The notes under the pieces were generated by a model. That model ran no database searches. It saw nothing but the letters and a program-made list of their open reading frames with translations, and was not told where the DNA came from. From Flammula alnicola (lineage: Eukaryota; Basidiomycota; Agaricomycetes; Agaricales; Strophariaceae), in the NCBI GenBank assembly GCA_015499995.1, contig JADNRV010000221.1, positions 1 through 64,000 on the forward strand: a DNA stretch of 64,000 nucleotides, written 5' to 3'. Every line of letters begins with the position of its first letter. The stretch's first letter is position 1. Both the position numbers and the translations under genes were made by a program. This document shows, piece after piece, positions 54,221 through 64,000 of this stretch.

Positions 54221-54924
54221 ATGTAGATGGCAACATCACTATCCTCCACTGTAGTGGAAAATTTGTGATACAAATGAGAGCGATACAAGGTGTTGTAGTG
54301 AGCTTATTCCACTGCAATTTTGTTTGGTGTACTGATCATAGGCACTTCATCCTTAGAGATATCAAGACATTTGTCTATGTGCAGGTTTGCATCCTCACGT
54401 TGACTTCCTTCACAATGCAATGAGATCACCCAGATGTGACGACAGTGCAACATGGACAGTTTAGCTTTTTACTCGAGGGAATAGATCATAAGCATCTACT
54501 ATTGGGATCGAAACTTGGGATACAACTCGAGCCTGCCTTGTGCACTTTAAGCAGGTAGGTGTGATACATATTCCATCTTGATATCTACTAATTTGTCACA
54601 ATAGAACTTGTGGTCTCAATCTCCATTCCTATACAGAACTTGACAGTGGAGATGGGGCTGTCCTAGGTGGTGCTTACAATTGTGCCACTATACCACCTCT
54701 TAATAATGCATTAACTGGCATGTTTAATTCCATCATCACTAAATCAGGGAAAATCTTGTGAGGCATCACAGTTCTCATGGATTTGATGCCAGCTTGCAGA
54801 GGCTCGCGAGGCATTACAAGCCATCGTGCTTCATCGTGCTTGGTGGACTGAGATTGATTTCTGGCTCACGAGCCAATTGTCAGACTGCAACATAATTGTG
54901 AGACAGCACGAGTTTAATCCCAGC

Positions 54925-55449
54925 TGTTACGACCGCCCATTTTCATTTCACCCCTCATACCTTCCCTGATATTCTTGAACCTTCTCTATGTAGTACTCAC
55001 ATTACTATGGCCTTGGTTCCCTTAAATGGACATTCTTTCTTTTTCTACATTGTTACTTCTCTAACAATGTATATCTCCTCCATTGTTCCTGATATGGTCT
55101 CCATTGTACTTATATCGTCTGCTTGGATATGTTCTATTCTTCTCCTTTGCCATTGTTCCTCTTTCGGAACAATGCTTCTTTATTCCCGCCATTGTTCTTT
55201 GTTCGGAACAATGCCCTATGCCTGAATACTATAAAGCCAGACACTTGTAGTAGATAGCTTCTCTAGCTTGATCTTGAGAATCTATCTGGATTACTCGGTA
55301 CCTTGAAACCTCTAAGCTCGACTTCAGACAATACGCCAGCGGCATTCTGAACATCTTTGAAACATAGACACTTGACTTCACAGTTGTGTAGTCGTTCACT
55401 AAATATAGATCACATCTATCTTTAGCAACACTTCGCTACGACCGTAACA
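54925..55449 (+). repeat. G3 5' LTR, 525 bp
   Basis: TGTTACG...CGTAACA ends. TATAAA at 55230-55235, 35 bp before AGCTTGATCTT (55265-55275), the predicted transcript start and self-primer. Many AACAATG/CATTGTT motifs lie upstream (55050-55215). Confidence 0.92.
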
Positions 55450-55450
55450 A

Positions 55451-55461
55451 AAGATCAAGCT
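55451..55461 (+). promoter_or_regulatory. G3 self-priming primer-binding site
   Basis: AAGATCAAGCT directly inside the LTR is the exact 11-nt complement of AGCTTGATCTT at 55265-55275. G1 has the equivalent pair with three changed bases on each side, so pairing is conserved while sequence is not. Confidence 0.8.
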
Positions 55462-55876
55462 CGTTAAACCACCCGCACCTTCTATTCAGCTAGGTGCACC
55501 CCGAACCTATAAAACCTGAAACCAAACTCCCGAAGTTCATCTGGATCCTCAAGATAAAGGCATAAACCTTTAATCTCAATTCAAGACGACATTGAGAATT
55601 TACTCAAACAAGAAGACCCGAACAACTGCTGTACAAGGTGAAAGATCCTGATCAGCACCGGAAGTTAATAGCATAACGTCTTTAATTCCCTGGACCACAA
55701 TGTCGAATACTCTGACTCTACTCTAATGAAACCCCTGAAACAATACAAGGGTCCACACTGGATGTCTCAATCCTACTGATCACTACAAACGACCCAGCCA
55801 TCGAACAAGTCACTCAAGCACTTGAGGACCTAGACCCACACTTCGTGACACAACTGAACCTGAATGAGACTATGAG

Positions 55877-56931
55877 ATGCCATCTCGATCTCACTCCAAA
55901 GAACGACCTTCCCGATCAAACCCGGCATTTGCCCCCGTGGCACCCTTACATGAAAGACTCAGACACTCCTCTATAAAGGAATTACGCATTAATCCTCCTG
56001 CCACATTTGACGGTACCCAAAGCAAGTTCAAAACCTTCCAGCATTCACTTACCGTGTACCTTGGGGTCAATGATGACACCTATGACATGGATAAGAAGAA
56101 AATCTCCTATGCCCTGTCTTTTCTCTCGGAAAAAGATGCAGCAGCATGGAGACAAGCCTGGATCGAAGATCGCACTGTCGCTGGAATCCTGGTCTTTGGA
56201 AGCTGGAGGAACTTTACGAGTGAATTAGCCAAGGCCTTCACTCCAATCGATGAAAAAGGAGACTCCCTGGACCAGCTCAAAAAGCTGAGACAAGGAAAAT
56301 TATCAGCAGATGAACTCAATGCAAAGTTCAAGATCCTCCTCATGAAAACAGGAATCGCAGGCGATGTCGCCCAAATCAACTACTACCAGGACTGTCTAAA
56401 CCAAGGACTCCTGGCTAGTATTCTAAAAAGTGAAAATGTTCCCGAAACCATGGCAGAATGGTACAATAAAGCAGTAAAACTAGACAACAACTTCAATCGC
56501 TTTCTGAAAAAATTCAGTACCCGCAAAGAAGGGCAACAACAGACCCAGATGAAGAAAGCAGACAAACCCTGGAGGAGGAACACTTATATACCCTGCTACC
56601 AAGCCCCCGCGCAAACCCGTGACCCAAATGCAATAGACGTGGATGCAATGACAATGGATGAACACAACAACCTTATGCGCTGAGGAGCTTGCTTTTTCTG
56701 CAAACAGAATGGACACATATCCCGTGATTGCCCAAAGAAGAAAGGCAAACAGACCTCCGGATACAACAAATCCTACGACAAGGACAGATCCACAAACCGG
56801 AAGCCCTCCACAAGAGATGCATACAACCAGATCCATGCCTTGACGGCGCAGTTCAGCCAGGATGAATTAAAAGAATTGGCCAACTATGACGATGAAGACA
56901 CCAAAGAAGACGAGGAGTTGAAGGATTTTTG
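55877..56931 (+). pseudogene. G3 gag, one in-frame TGA
   Basis: Starts at ATG 55877 (MPSRSHSKERPSRSNPAF). A capsid-like region (NPPATFDGTQSKFKTFQHSL, KISYALSFLSEKDAAAW) and a second half (KLRQGKLSADELNAKFKILL) precede a TGA at 56681-56683. In the same frame after it lies the nucleocapsid knuckle CFFCKQNGHISRDC and a Lys-rich, then acidic tail ending TGA about 56929-56931. About 350 codons. Only one stop separates it from an intact gag. Confidence 0.88.
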
Positions 56932-56958
56932 AAACGGTGATTCATCCCAACATATGTT

Positions 56959-57624
56959 TTGCCCATCCTCTCTTTACATTCTGTATTAGTAGCTCACGTA
57001 GAGAAACAATCCATGCACATCCCTGTTTCCCTCACGAGTGAAAATCAGAATAAGAGAATCATTGAAACCTCCGCTTTCCTTGATACTGGAGCAGGCGGAA
57101 TCTTCATGGATCACAACCATGCTCAGAATAATGGTCTAAAACTCAAAGAACTCGATCGACCCATCCCAGTGAAAAATGTAGACGGAACCCTGAACAAAAA
57201 GGGATCCATCACTCACTATGTTGAAATGGACCTCACGGTAAACGGATGAACAGAACGGACAATCTTCATGATCACAGGGCTGGGAAGACAGAAGATCATC
57301 CTTGGTCTACCCTGGTTTAGGAAGAATGACCCAGATGTAAATTGGCAAAAGGGCACCCTAACCTGGCGAAAAGCAGTCATGGGTATCACCCATGGCTTGC
57401 TAATCAAAAGATTCTTCAAAAAAGCCTTGTCAAGACTAGCGAAACCCAGACCAATAGACCAGGCAGAACCACAAGAACTGGACCTCTCACTTGACTCAAG
57501 CAAGTCAACACAATCTGAATTGGACATGAATTTACTATATGAGGAGTTCACTCCCATATCAGTAACAGACCTCCCTCCTGCTTTCAATGAAGCAATAGGA
57601 CCCACCCTGGACCCATACAGGTGA
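56959..57624 (+). pseudogene. G3 protease and start of linker
   Basis: SAFLDTGAGGIFMDHNHAQN contains the aspartyl-protease DTGAG motif. A TGA at 57247-57249 stands where G1 has Arg (TINGRT). After it, MITGLGRQKIILGLPWFRKN continues in the same frame to 57624. The following RT is missing at this site. Confidence 0.85.
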
Positions 57625-57878
57625 CCTGCATACTGTGCCTGACAACATTGGAGCAGCGCCTATTTCAACAGTAAAGATATCCTCCATTTATTATTTCATA
57701 ATGTGACATATTTTCAATTTAGGTGTTCGAATGGATCTTTCCCCCTTGCTTCTGCAAAATACTAAAACGAAGCAAATCCAACATGCTGGTCATGCTATTG
57801 TGTGGTTCTATCGTTGAATGTAAGGAATCCTTCAATGATTTGGAGAGCTTTTCTCAAATGTACGTATTTTATTAATCA

Positions 57879-58361
57879 TTGCTCCAATCCCTCCCAAGCT
57901 CATTCAATCTCAGTGGTTGCTTTTCACATATCATAGCCTTTACCCAGGCAGATTTCCAGATGACTTTCGCTGCAAGTTTCATTCTCAGTGTCGCTGAGAA
58001 GTTCTTTATCCTTTCGAAAACACAATTCAAGGTGATAATGCACGACCACCTGGTCTTGGGTGCCCATATGCACATTGTAGTTTTTAAGCCCAAGACAATT
58101 ACAAGATATATCTGGTCGCACCTCAGGATTCAGCTGTTCAGCAATGATATACCAGTTCAGTGCCCTAGGTGCAAGTCCCTGAAGGCATGGAAACCAACTG
58201 CCACCCCAGATGGAAAAATCAAACACTCCTGCAGTGGCAATGAGTGTAAATCCTTTGTTGAGTATTCCATGCCTTCTCACGCATCCTGGGTCACTGGTGC
58301 CAGACTATCACATGGCGATGGAGGGCACTGGATGGTCCAGGTAGACTATACCCTGCCATAG
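57879..58361 (+). CDS. unknown protein with zinc-ribbon-like cysteines
   Basis: A 160-codon frame. The N-terminal third is hydrophobic (FAASFILSVAEKFFIL). A C-x2-C...C-x4-C arrangement (CPRCKSLKAW ... CSGNECKSF) could bind zinc, followed by GARLSHGDGGHWMVQVDYTL. CpG content and lack of stops favour a real exon. The start may be upstream via splicing. Not recognised; it could belong to a decayed transposon. Confidence 0.4.
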   Translation: MLQSLPSSFNLSGCFSHIIAFTQADFQMTFAASFILSVAEKFFILSKTQFKVIMHDHLVLGAHMHIVVFKPKTITRYIWSHLRIQLFSNDIPVQCPRCKSLKAWKPTATPDGKIKHSCSGNECKSFVEYSMPSHASWVTGARLSHGDGGHWMVQVDYTLP

Positions 58362-59239
58362 ATATACAATCTCATTTATCTGCCTATCCCGAGTATAGAG
58401 TTTAGAGCCCTGTTGAGAAATATATTCTTCTTGTTTCCATTTATTACCTGGCCTCAATTTTACACAATTTTCTTCCAGACTGGCTTTCAATCTATGAAGA
58501 AGAGTCCTCCAACATAGTTTCAATTTCTTTACTTTGTCACGGTGGACTAGGCCAATCAAGCTGGAGTCTCAGATGGAAGGCTCGGAGACGAGTCAAGCAG
58601 GCTGCACTGTATAGCATAGTGGGCTGAGGCAAGGATGGATTCCACTATACGCTCACTATGCAGTCACTGGGGTCTATGTATGAACATGCACTGCCTCTGA
58701 TGGCATCTAATCTAGCTATCTAATCCATCAGCAGCTCATGCCAGATTGCACTGCCACATGTACCACCCTTCAACTAAGCAACATCCTTGTTGCGTACGCA
58801 GAAACCCTGTCTCAAGATTTCAGAGTCAAGGGATGAACCCAACCTAGGGTTCTCAAGACACAGCTAAGCTCAGACAGGCAGGGTCAGTGTCCCAATCCAA
58901 TGGTGTTAGAAGAGAAGGTGGCAATTGTTCAGGTGTGCATGAGGACCAGATTGGTTGTAGCGAGGTTCTGGATATCGAAGAATAAATGTTAGAAATAAAT
59001 GAAGATTGCTGATATTGAGGAAAATGTGTTGTTGGGTGGTGGTGACCACACCATTTACATTGAGATAAGCTGCGCCATGGATTAGTGCCTGAACATAAGT
59101 CAGAAAAGTGGCGAGAGAGGAAGGAATTAGTAGCTGGAGTAAAAGGCAAGAAACAAGCAGCAGAGGTGAAGGGACATCCAGATCAGAAGGCTTGTCAGAT
59201 GCAGTCTCACTCTTTCTGTATTCCTGTGGCATATCCATC
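58362..59239. other. no gene seen
   Basis: Short frames on both strands with no recognisable product or splice structure. Confidence 0.35.
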
Positions 59240-59480
59240 CTTGAAAGCATGGTCACTTGATTCCTGTTCACGTTCCGTGAAATCATTGAATACCTTGAAG
59301 AGACAGTCCTTATACTGGCTTTCGAGTTTCTTCATTGTGTCAGCTAAATCGAGTTGGTATCCCTGTTCTGAACCTTGTTTGAATGATTGTCAGAGCATGT
59401 TGTTCAGCTCGAACTGAGTGACCTGAATGGCGTTAGATCTGCTGCGGGTTGCGGATGGTTCAGGGTGAATGAGGAGAGTG
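59240..59480 (-). pseudogene. possible relic of a Gypsy-type accessory ORF
   Basis: Minus frame: HPEPSATRSRSNAIQVTQFE, LNNML, TGA, QSFKQGSEQGYQLDLADTMK, KVFNDFTEREQESSDHAFKD. The TQFELNNML start and following helix-rich region loosely recall accessory ORF B of G2 (TQLEFIELIMND). Weak. Confidence 0.25.
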
Positions 59481-60417
59481 TAGGATATGGTGAATGTAAG
59501 TGGTGGTAAAACGACAGTGGGCACGGCTTCAGCTCATAGGAATTGTGGTGCTCAGGGTGCTCGGGGTTGATAATGTTCGATGTTTGATGCCGTGTCAAAC
59601 AGTAATATAAACTATCTACATGTTTTAGTAGTTCAACATGTATCGCTGTATCAAAAGTAATGTAAACTACATGTACATATGTTAATGAGAGACCCAATGC
59701 AAGACTTAAACATGTTTACATAGAAATATGGCTACAATAGGAAACTATATCTATATTAGGAACACTACAACATACTACTTTGAGATTTTGCTAATTGGCG
59801 ACAACATTCAAAATTTGAATTTACTTTTCAACACTTTTAGCAAGATTAAAGGACACAAATGAGGAGGTGTTATAGTCAGTCAACTCAACAATAATGCAAA
59901 TTCACAATTAACAAGCTAACTTTACAAATAAACTTGACATCACATCATAGTTCCAGTTTGGTTGCAGTTGATCAAGGCTATCAAACAAATGTATGGCATT
60001 TATGTTCAAATGAGCCTAATGAGATCTACACTCAAGGCAAGTGATGAAGATGTACCATGAGAGATAGTGAAATCAACAATGGGCAACTATCTACTCAATC
60101 AGAAATCCCATTTGCAGAGACTCAAGGCTCATAATATCTCCATCTTTGCTTTTGACTGGAAGATTCCATAGCATATGAGTTGCCTGCAAGTCATTGACCA
60201 ACAGCCCACAGAGAACATCATCTTAATGATATATCCCATATCAGATATCATATGCCGCAGCTTCATCGTAAGAGTAGACAATGATGAGCAGCATCAGCAT
60301 CACCCTCCACGTGTCCATCTATTCAATGGGCAGGTATTCAATGTGCAGGCCATATGCCACCCAATCAGCACAGCTAGCACAGCGTGATGTGCATAAGCAC
60401 CTCCCTCGTCAGCTGCT

Positions 60418-60625
60418 GGACACGAGGCTGAGGCTGCGCTCTGCCCATCATCAGGCTGAGGCTTGCTTCTGCCGCAGCAGAAAGCCTGAGCCTCACTGGC
60501 AGCAGTCACAGCATTTGCTAATTTGCTAATTGTCAACCGCGTCTATCACTGATGATGACTGGATTGCGCAGCGAGTCTGAGGCTGCAGCGACGCAGTGTT
60601 GGAGGCTGAGCCTAGCTTGAGACGT
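60418..60625. repeat. GAGGCTGAGG-motif cluster with hairpin
   Basis: The motif GAGGCTGAG and its complement occur at least five times. AGGCTGAGGCTTGCTTCTGC (about 60452-60471) pairs with GCAGCAGAAAGCCTGAGCCT to form a ~20-bp imperfect stem. Function unknown. Confidence 0.5.
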
Positions 60626-61226
60626 GGCTGCTAGCACTACTATTGCTGTCTTTGGAGTCATATGGAATGCCGTCCAAGTTGTGGACAATATATAATAAAG
60701 AGACCACCCAATTAGCTGGATGTACAGTTTTGTTTGAATCTGTTTTCAAACTTCAAGAGTTATGACAGAACCCAGGAATTGGCAAGAAACAGAGCTCATG
60801 ACTATTGACTCTTCTCCTCCGAGGAGAGGAGTCCCAAGTCTGAATGCACGAGTCATAAAACAACAAGACCAACATTACATGCTTCCTTGCTCTCCTCGAT
60901 CCCCGACCCTCTTTACACATTGTCATCTCAAAAGTCCAACGATATCCGGAAGCTTGGTTGCAAGGTGCAAGCATGATTATATATTGACAAAAAGTATGTT
61001 CCTGACTGCTGAGGGTCCACCGTTCCATTTATCAACCTATCTTGTTCTGACTTGTGTGCTTTGCAGTTTCTGATCTATTGGAATTGGGGCCTCTTCAATT
61101 TAAAAGGCCTCAGGCTGTCTGCAAAGAAAGCAAATCCATGAATGTACCTGGTAAGAGTCAATAAACATAATTCCTTGCAGCCTTGGCTGTCAATGCTTTC
61201 TTCTGAGTACTGACACTGGTATCCAA

Positions 61227-61461
61227 GTGATGTCAGGCAAATTGAACATCATGGATATGGGCAAGGCTCCTGCATTCGATCCTAATGAAGTTCACATCTC
61301 AGCATTTTCCCAACTACATAGCTTGGATTTATTTCCAGCACAGGGACTGGCAGAAACCGACTTCTGGAGATTGTTTTCAAAATGCATGGTCTGCTATAAC
61401 TTTATGACCACGAGAACAATTCCCTATCATGTATGCCGAGGCCCATGCTCACAAGATGGTG
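61227..61461 (+). CDS. unknown plus-strand exon with Cys pairs
   Basis: Reads MMSGKLNIMDMGKAPAFDPN, FSQLHSLDLFPAQGL, RLFSKCMVCYNFMTTRT, CRGPC, then a GTGAGC donor after CACAAGATG (about 61460) and a possible acceptor ATACTAG near 61520. The C-x2-C and C-x3-C pairs may bind zinc. Further exons not resolved. Unrecognised. Confidence 0.35.
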
Positions 61462-62132
61462 AGCTCTTCTGTAAACTCAGACACCTAATTTTATACTCAT
61501 TTTACTAACTTATATACTAGCCTGACATGTTCAATCAGATGACGCAGAGCTACCAGCCATTGATTCTGACCCAAGGGACGTTGTTAAATGAACATATTTT
61601 CTTTGGTTACTTGATGCTCATGATAGCGATCATTCCATGGGTGTTCCAGAGGACATATTCAGGGCCATATTCTATGTATGTGGGCAGTGCAGTTGATATA
61701 TGACACAGAGACTATCCAGCAGCCACCATGAGAATGATTCGGACAGTGACTTGTCAGCAGCAGATGACTCCGGCTATGGTTTATGTCTCTTTCTACATAA
61801 CTGTGAAGCCCCAGGTGGGGCTGATATACATTACAAGGGGAAAGGAGTGGTCAGAGCTGTGCAGAGATTTCCTATGTCCAAGCTATGATCATGACTTCTG
61901 TGATAATAGATTAGGTATGGCTATAAGTTGCCTGAACACAACTGGGTGGTCGCACCTGGGTGGTCGGACCATCGAACATTTTATTCAAGTTTGGTTGCAA
62001 ATTTCTTTCCTCGAAATACTCTTTTCAGACACAGCTAGTATGCAAGACTAATTCAGTTGTAATTGTAACACGAAATTGCACAACTACAAAGACAAACTAC
62101 TGTAACTACCAGTTCAGAAAGTTCGGAAGAAA

Positions 62133-63690
62133 TCATATATTGTGCAAGTGACGACGACACTGTTCGATACCCATGTGGGCTATGTCATTCATAAAATTCC
62201 CTGTTTCAAGATCACGGCACAAATTTGCTAATGATACATTCAGATCAGAGTCTGCAACCCTGATCTGCGGAAGGATGTTAACACGATAAATTTGCCAAAT
62301 TCTCTTTTCTTCTGACAACAATTCATCAAGACAGGGGAGCAGAATTGCATCTATCCCTCTTCTTGACTTTGCTTGCATCATGAAGATCACAGCAAAGGTG
62401 ATCTATCAAGTGAAAATGATTTTAGCTTAAGGTCAAGTTTTAAAGCAGGAACTTACAAATGCCGCTGGCAATGTAATGATCACCTTTGGAATGTCTAGTC
62501 CATGTCCCAGTTGTCGATGAGATAAGAAGAATGAAAACTCTTCTGCTCCGAAGATGTTTACCATTTTGTTTAACAGCGCTACCGTCGCAGTGCAAGTCAG
62601 GAGCTGTTTGCTGGGTATATGATCATTGTGAATGATGACGGTCCCTCCTATAGTTTCAGGGAGTGGGATGGCGAGTGCTTGCATAATAGAGTAGCCAAGC
62701 TCTGCAGTTGTGTTGATGTCAAAGAAATCCATCCATGCTGGAACAAAGTGGTCCAATACAGGAAAGTACTTTAACACATCAAAAGACGCAATGCGCATCT
62801 TGCAAAAGAAGTTGGCTCTAAATTGCTCCAACTATTTGGGTTTTCTAATTAGCAGAATATAGCAATGCATAGTTGAAATTCCTTACAAGGTCAAGCAGTT
62901 GTCCACAGATATAATTCACAAAGATGTTATTTTTGATTGTTGAGCGAGTAAAGTCCCACTTATCGTGAGCAGGACTTTCATTGCCAGAGCAATGAAGCAA
63001 GAGTTCAGCCAATGGCAGGGCCTTGCAACTTCCATATTGGTTAGTGATATTTTTTTTTAAAAAAAATGCTCATACTGGTCGTATTGAATGGCAAAATGAG
63101 GGAAGATATTGGTGACCTTCTCCAAAAAGTGTTCGACTTGTTCTTCCAGGACTGTGTTGTTTCCGCTAACAATGTTGACTATTGTTTGTTCCAGCATAAC
63201 ATCCCCAAGTGCCCAGCCCAGATTCCATATATCAGATGCGTGGCGATGACCACTGGCAGTGAGGTCTTTGCGCAAGATTGGTGCACTTAGAATTTGATAA
63301 GTCTATCCATAGCATACGATAAGTCAGAAGTCAGTGTACTGACTGCTATCATTTGAAAAGAGCCACAGTACATACACTGGCATCTCCTCTGAGTACATTG
63401 GTCAAAATGCTCTTGTCTTTTGCTAGCTTCCATCTTCTGTATACACCAAGAAGTGCAGGGGATTGTGGTACTGGAGGATGAGATTTGTCTAACGGAATCA
63501 ACTGCAGTATAATGACCATCATGAATTAGTTTTTATTGGAAAGTTTGTTCGGAGTGGCAACATAGATAGAAAACACACCTTTTTACGCTTGAACAGCACA
63601 GTTAAAGGATAAGTGCCTGTCCTGGTTAGGGAGTCCAAGTTTAGACTGTGGGACAGTTCATGAAGATGCCGCCATGCTAACGCCGGTGTT
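62133..63690 (-). CDS. unknown host-type gene, at least six exons
   Basis: Exons ending 63579, then 63501-63376, 63302-63076, 63028-62887, 62831-62457 and 62402-62133 (TGA) join in frame through introns of 77, 73, 47, 55 and 54 bp with GTGTGT, GTATGT, GTATGA, GTAAGG and GTAAGT donors. The joined product is about 380 residues plus an unresolved 5' part (SPTPALAWRHLHELSHSLNL). The segment HRHASDIWNLGWALGDVML resembles the SDIWSLG helix of a protein-kinase C-lobe, but no catalytic loop is visible. The rest is unrecognised. Start codon not found. Confidence 0.6.
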
Positions 63691-63699
63691 GGGGACTTG

Positions 63700-64000
63700 G
63701 AGGCTTATGTTGCCAGTGGATGATTCTACTGCAGACAGGCTGTCACTGGCGCTAGCAGGTGGCATATCAAGAAATGCATAATTGATTGTCCAGAGGGAGC
63801 TGGGGGTGTAAGCCAGGGCAGGGTCATCTGAGTCCGGGTCTACAGTCACCCCAGATACCCCTTTATCTACTGCTTGGCTTAAGGCAAGAGCTGATCAGGT
63901 AGCGCGGAAGGCTTGGTCGACAGAGGTTGATGAAGTCCCCCATATGTTAGGCTCTAATTTTCTGGAGCTCGAGGATCTAAAAGGTAATCCTCTCCGGCCC
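63700..64000. other. 5' region of the preceding minus-strand gene or unassigned
   Basis: A minus frame 63849-63658 (DSDDPALAYTPSSLWTINYA) may be an upstream exon in another frame, or a shadow. Not resolved; the window ends here. Confidence 0.3.

Larger units (their letters stand above)
54925..57625 (+). mobile_element. G3: 5' half of the same chromodomain Gypsy element (5' LTR, gag, protease)
   Basis: Plus-strand 5' LTR, self-priming site, gag and protease, breaking off after LYEEFTPISVTDLPPAFN in the linker before RT. G2 begins in the same linker. Outer flank CCAGC (54920-54924) is the reverse complement of the GCTGG flank of G2. See findings for the inversion model. Confidence 0.9.

Noticed and set aside
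48036..57625. G2 and G3 as two independent truncated insertions
   Set aside because: The complementary break in the same linker, near-identical LTRs and the inverted GCTGG/CCAGC flanks fit one insertion plus an inversion better; a 5-bp match alone could be chance (about 1 in 1000), but all three together are unlikely.

Overview
The window looks like a transposon-dense stretch of an Agaricomycete (mushroom-forming basidiomycete) genome. Evidence: introns of about 43-77 bp with GTRNGT-type donors, a Plavaka-type transposase remnant, a Harbinger transposase with a Myb-like partner, chromodomain Gypsy elements, a Tad1-like LINE, and heavy CpG-to-TpG decay in old copies. I see no rRNA gene, intact tRNA gene or CRISPR array. 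The species cannot be named from the sequence.

Layout. 1-12.0 kb: two copies of one LINE on the minus strand. The first runs off the left edge; the second is 5'-truncated, with an intact 1293-codon ORF2 and a 14-16 bp target duplication. Around them are minus-strand multi-exon genes of unknown function, one with a six-cysteine cluster. 12.9-14.4 kb: repeat block A. 14.3-21.3 kb: a decayed minus-strand chromodomain Gypsy element (G1) that lacks its 3' LTR. 21.3-22.8 kb: parts of two subterminal-repeat elements (P, Q). 23.8-27.4 kb: block B, a CpG-depleted copy of block A broken by a 1.93 kb element (A1) and a 0.38 kb insertion. 27.5-28.9 kb: a DIRS-like gag relic. 29.1-29.7 kb: a mariner-like MITE. 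30.0-32.0 kb: a decayed Harbinger gene pair. 32.15-34.16 kb: element A2. 35.7-36.3 kb: a 549 bp hAT-like MITE. 36.5-41.7 kb: a Copia element with apparently identical LTRs but a frameshifted interior. 42.05-44.05 kb: element A3. 46.9-47.9 kb: a possible host gene. 48.0-57.6 kb: one Gypsy element (G2/G3) split in two by an inversion, with a Plavaka fragment between the halves. 57.9-64 kb: host-type exons, including a well-resolved minus-strand multi-exon gene.

The strongest observations are four. (1) Both Gypsy families carry an 11-nt segment next to the 5' LTR that is exactly complementary to their own LTR near the predicted transcript start. The two families use different sequences that covary, as expected for Tf1-type self-priming. 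(2) The two half Gypsy elements at 48-57.6 kb are bounded by target duplications in inverted orientation (GCTGG and CCAGC), so one ~4.5 kb inversion through a single insertion explains them. (3) A1, A2 and A3 are a family of ~2 kb non-autonomous elements with perfect 8-bp target duplications, TGGACTCC-like subterminal repeats and, in several members, tRNA-like modules with A- and B-box sequences. (4) The Gypsy elements carry extra ORFs 3' of the chromodomain; one encodes two CCHC zinc knuckles.
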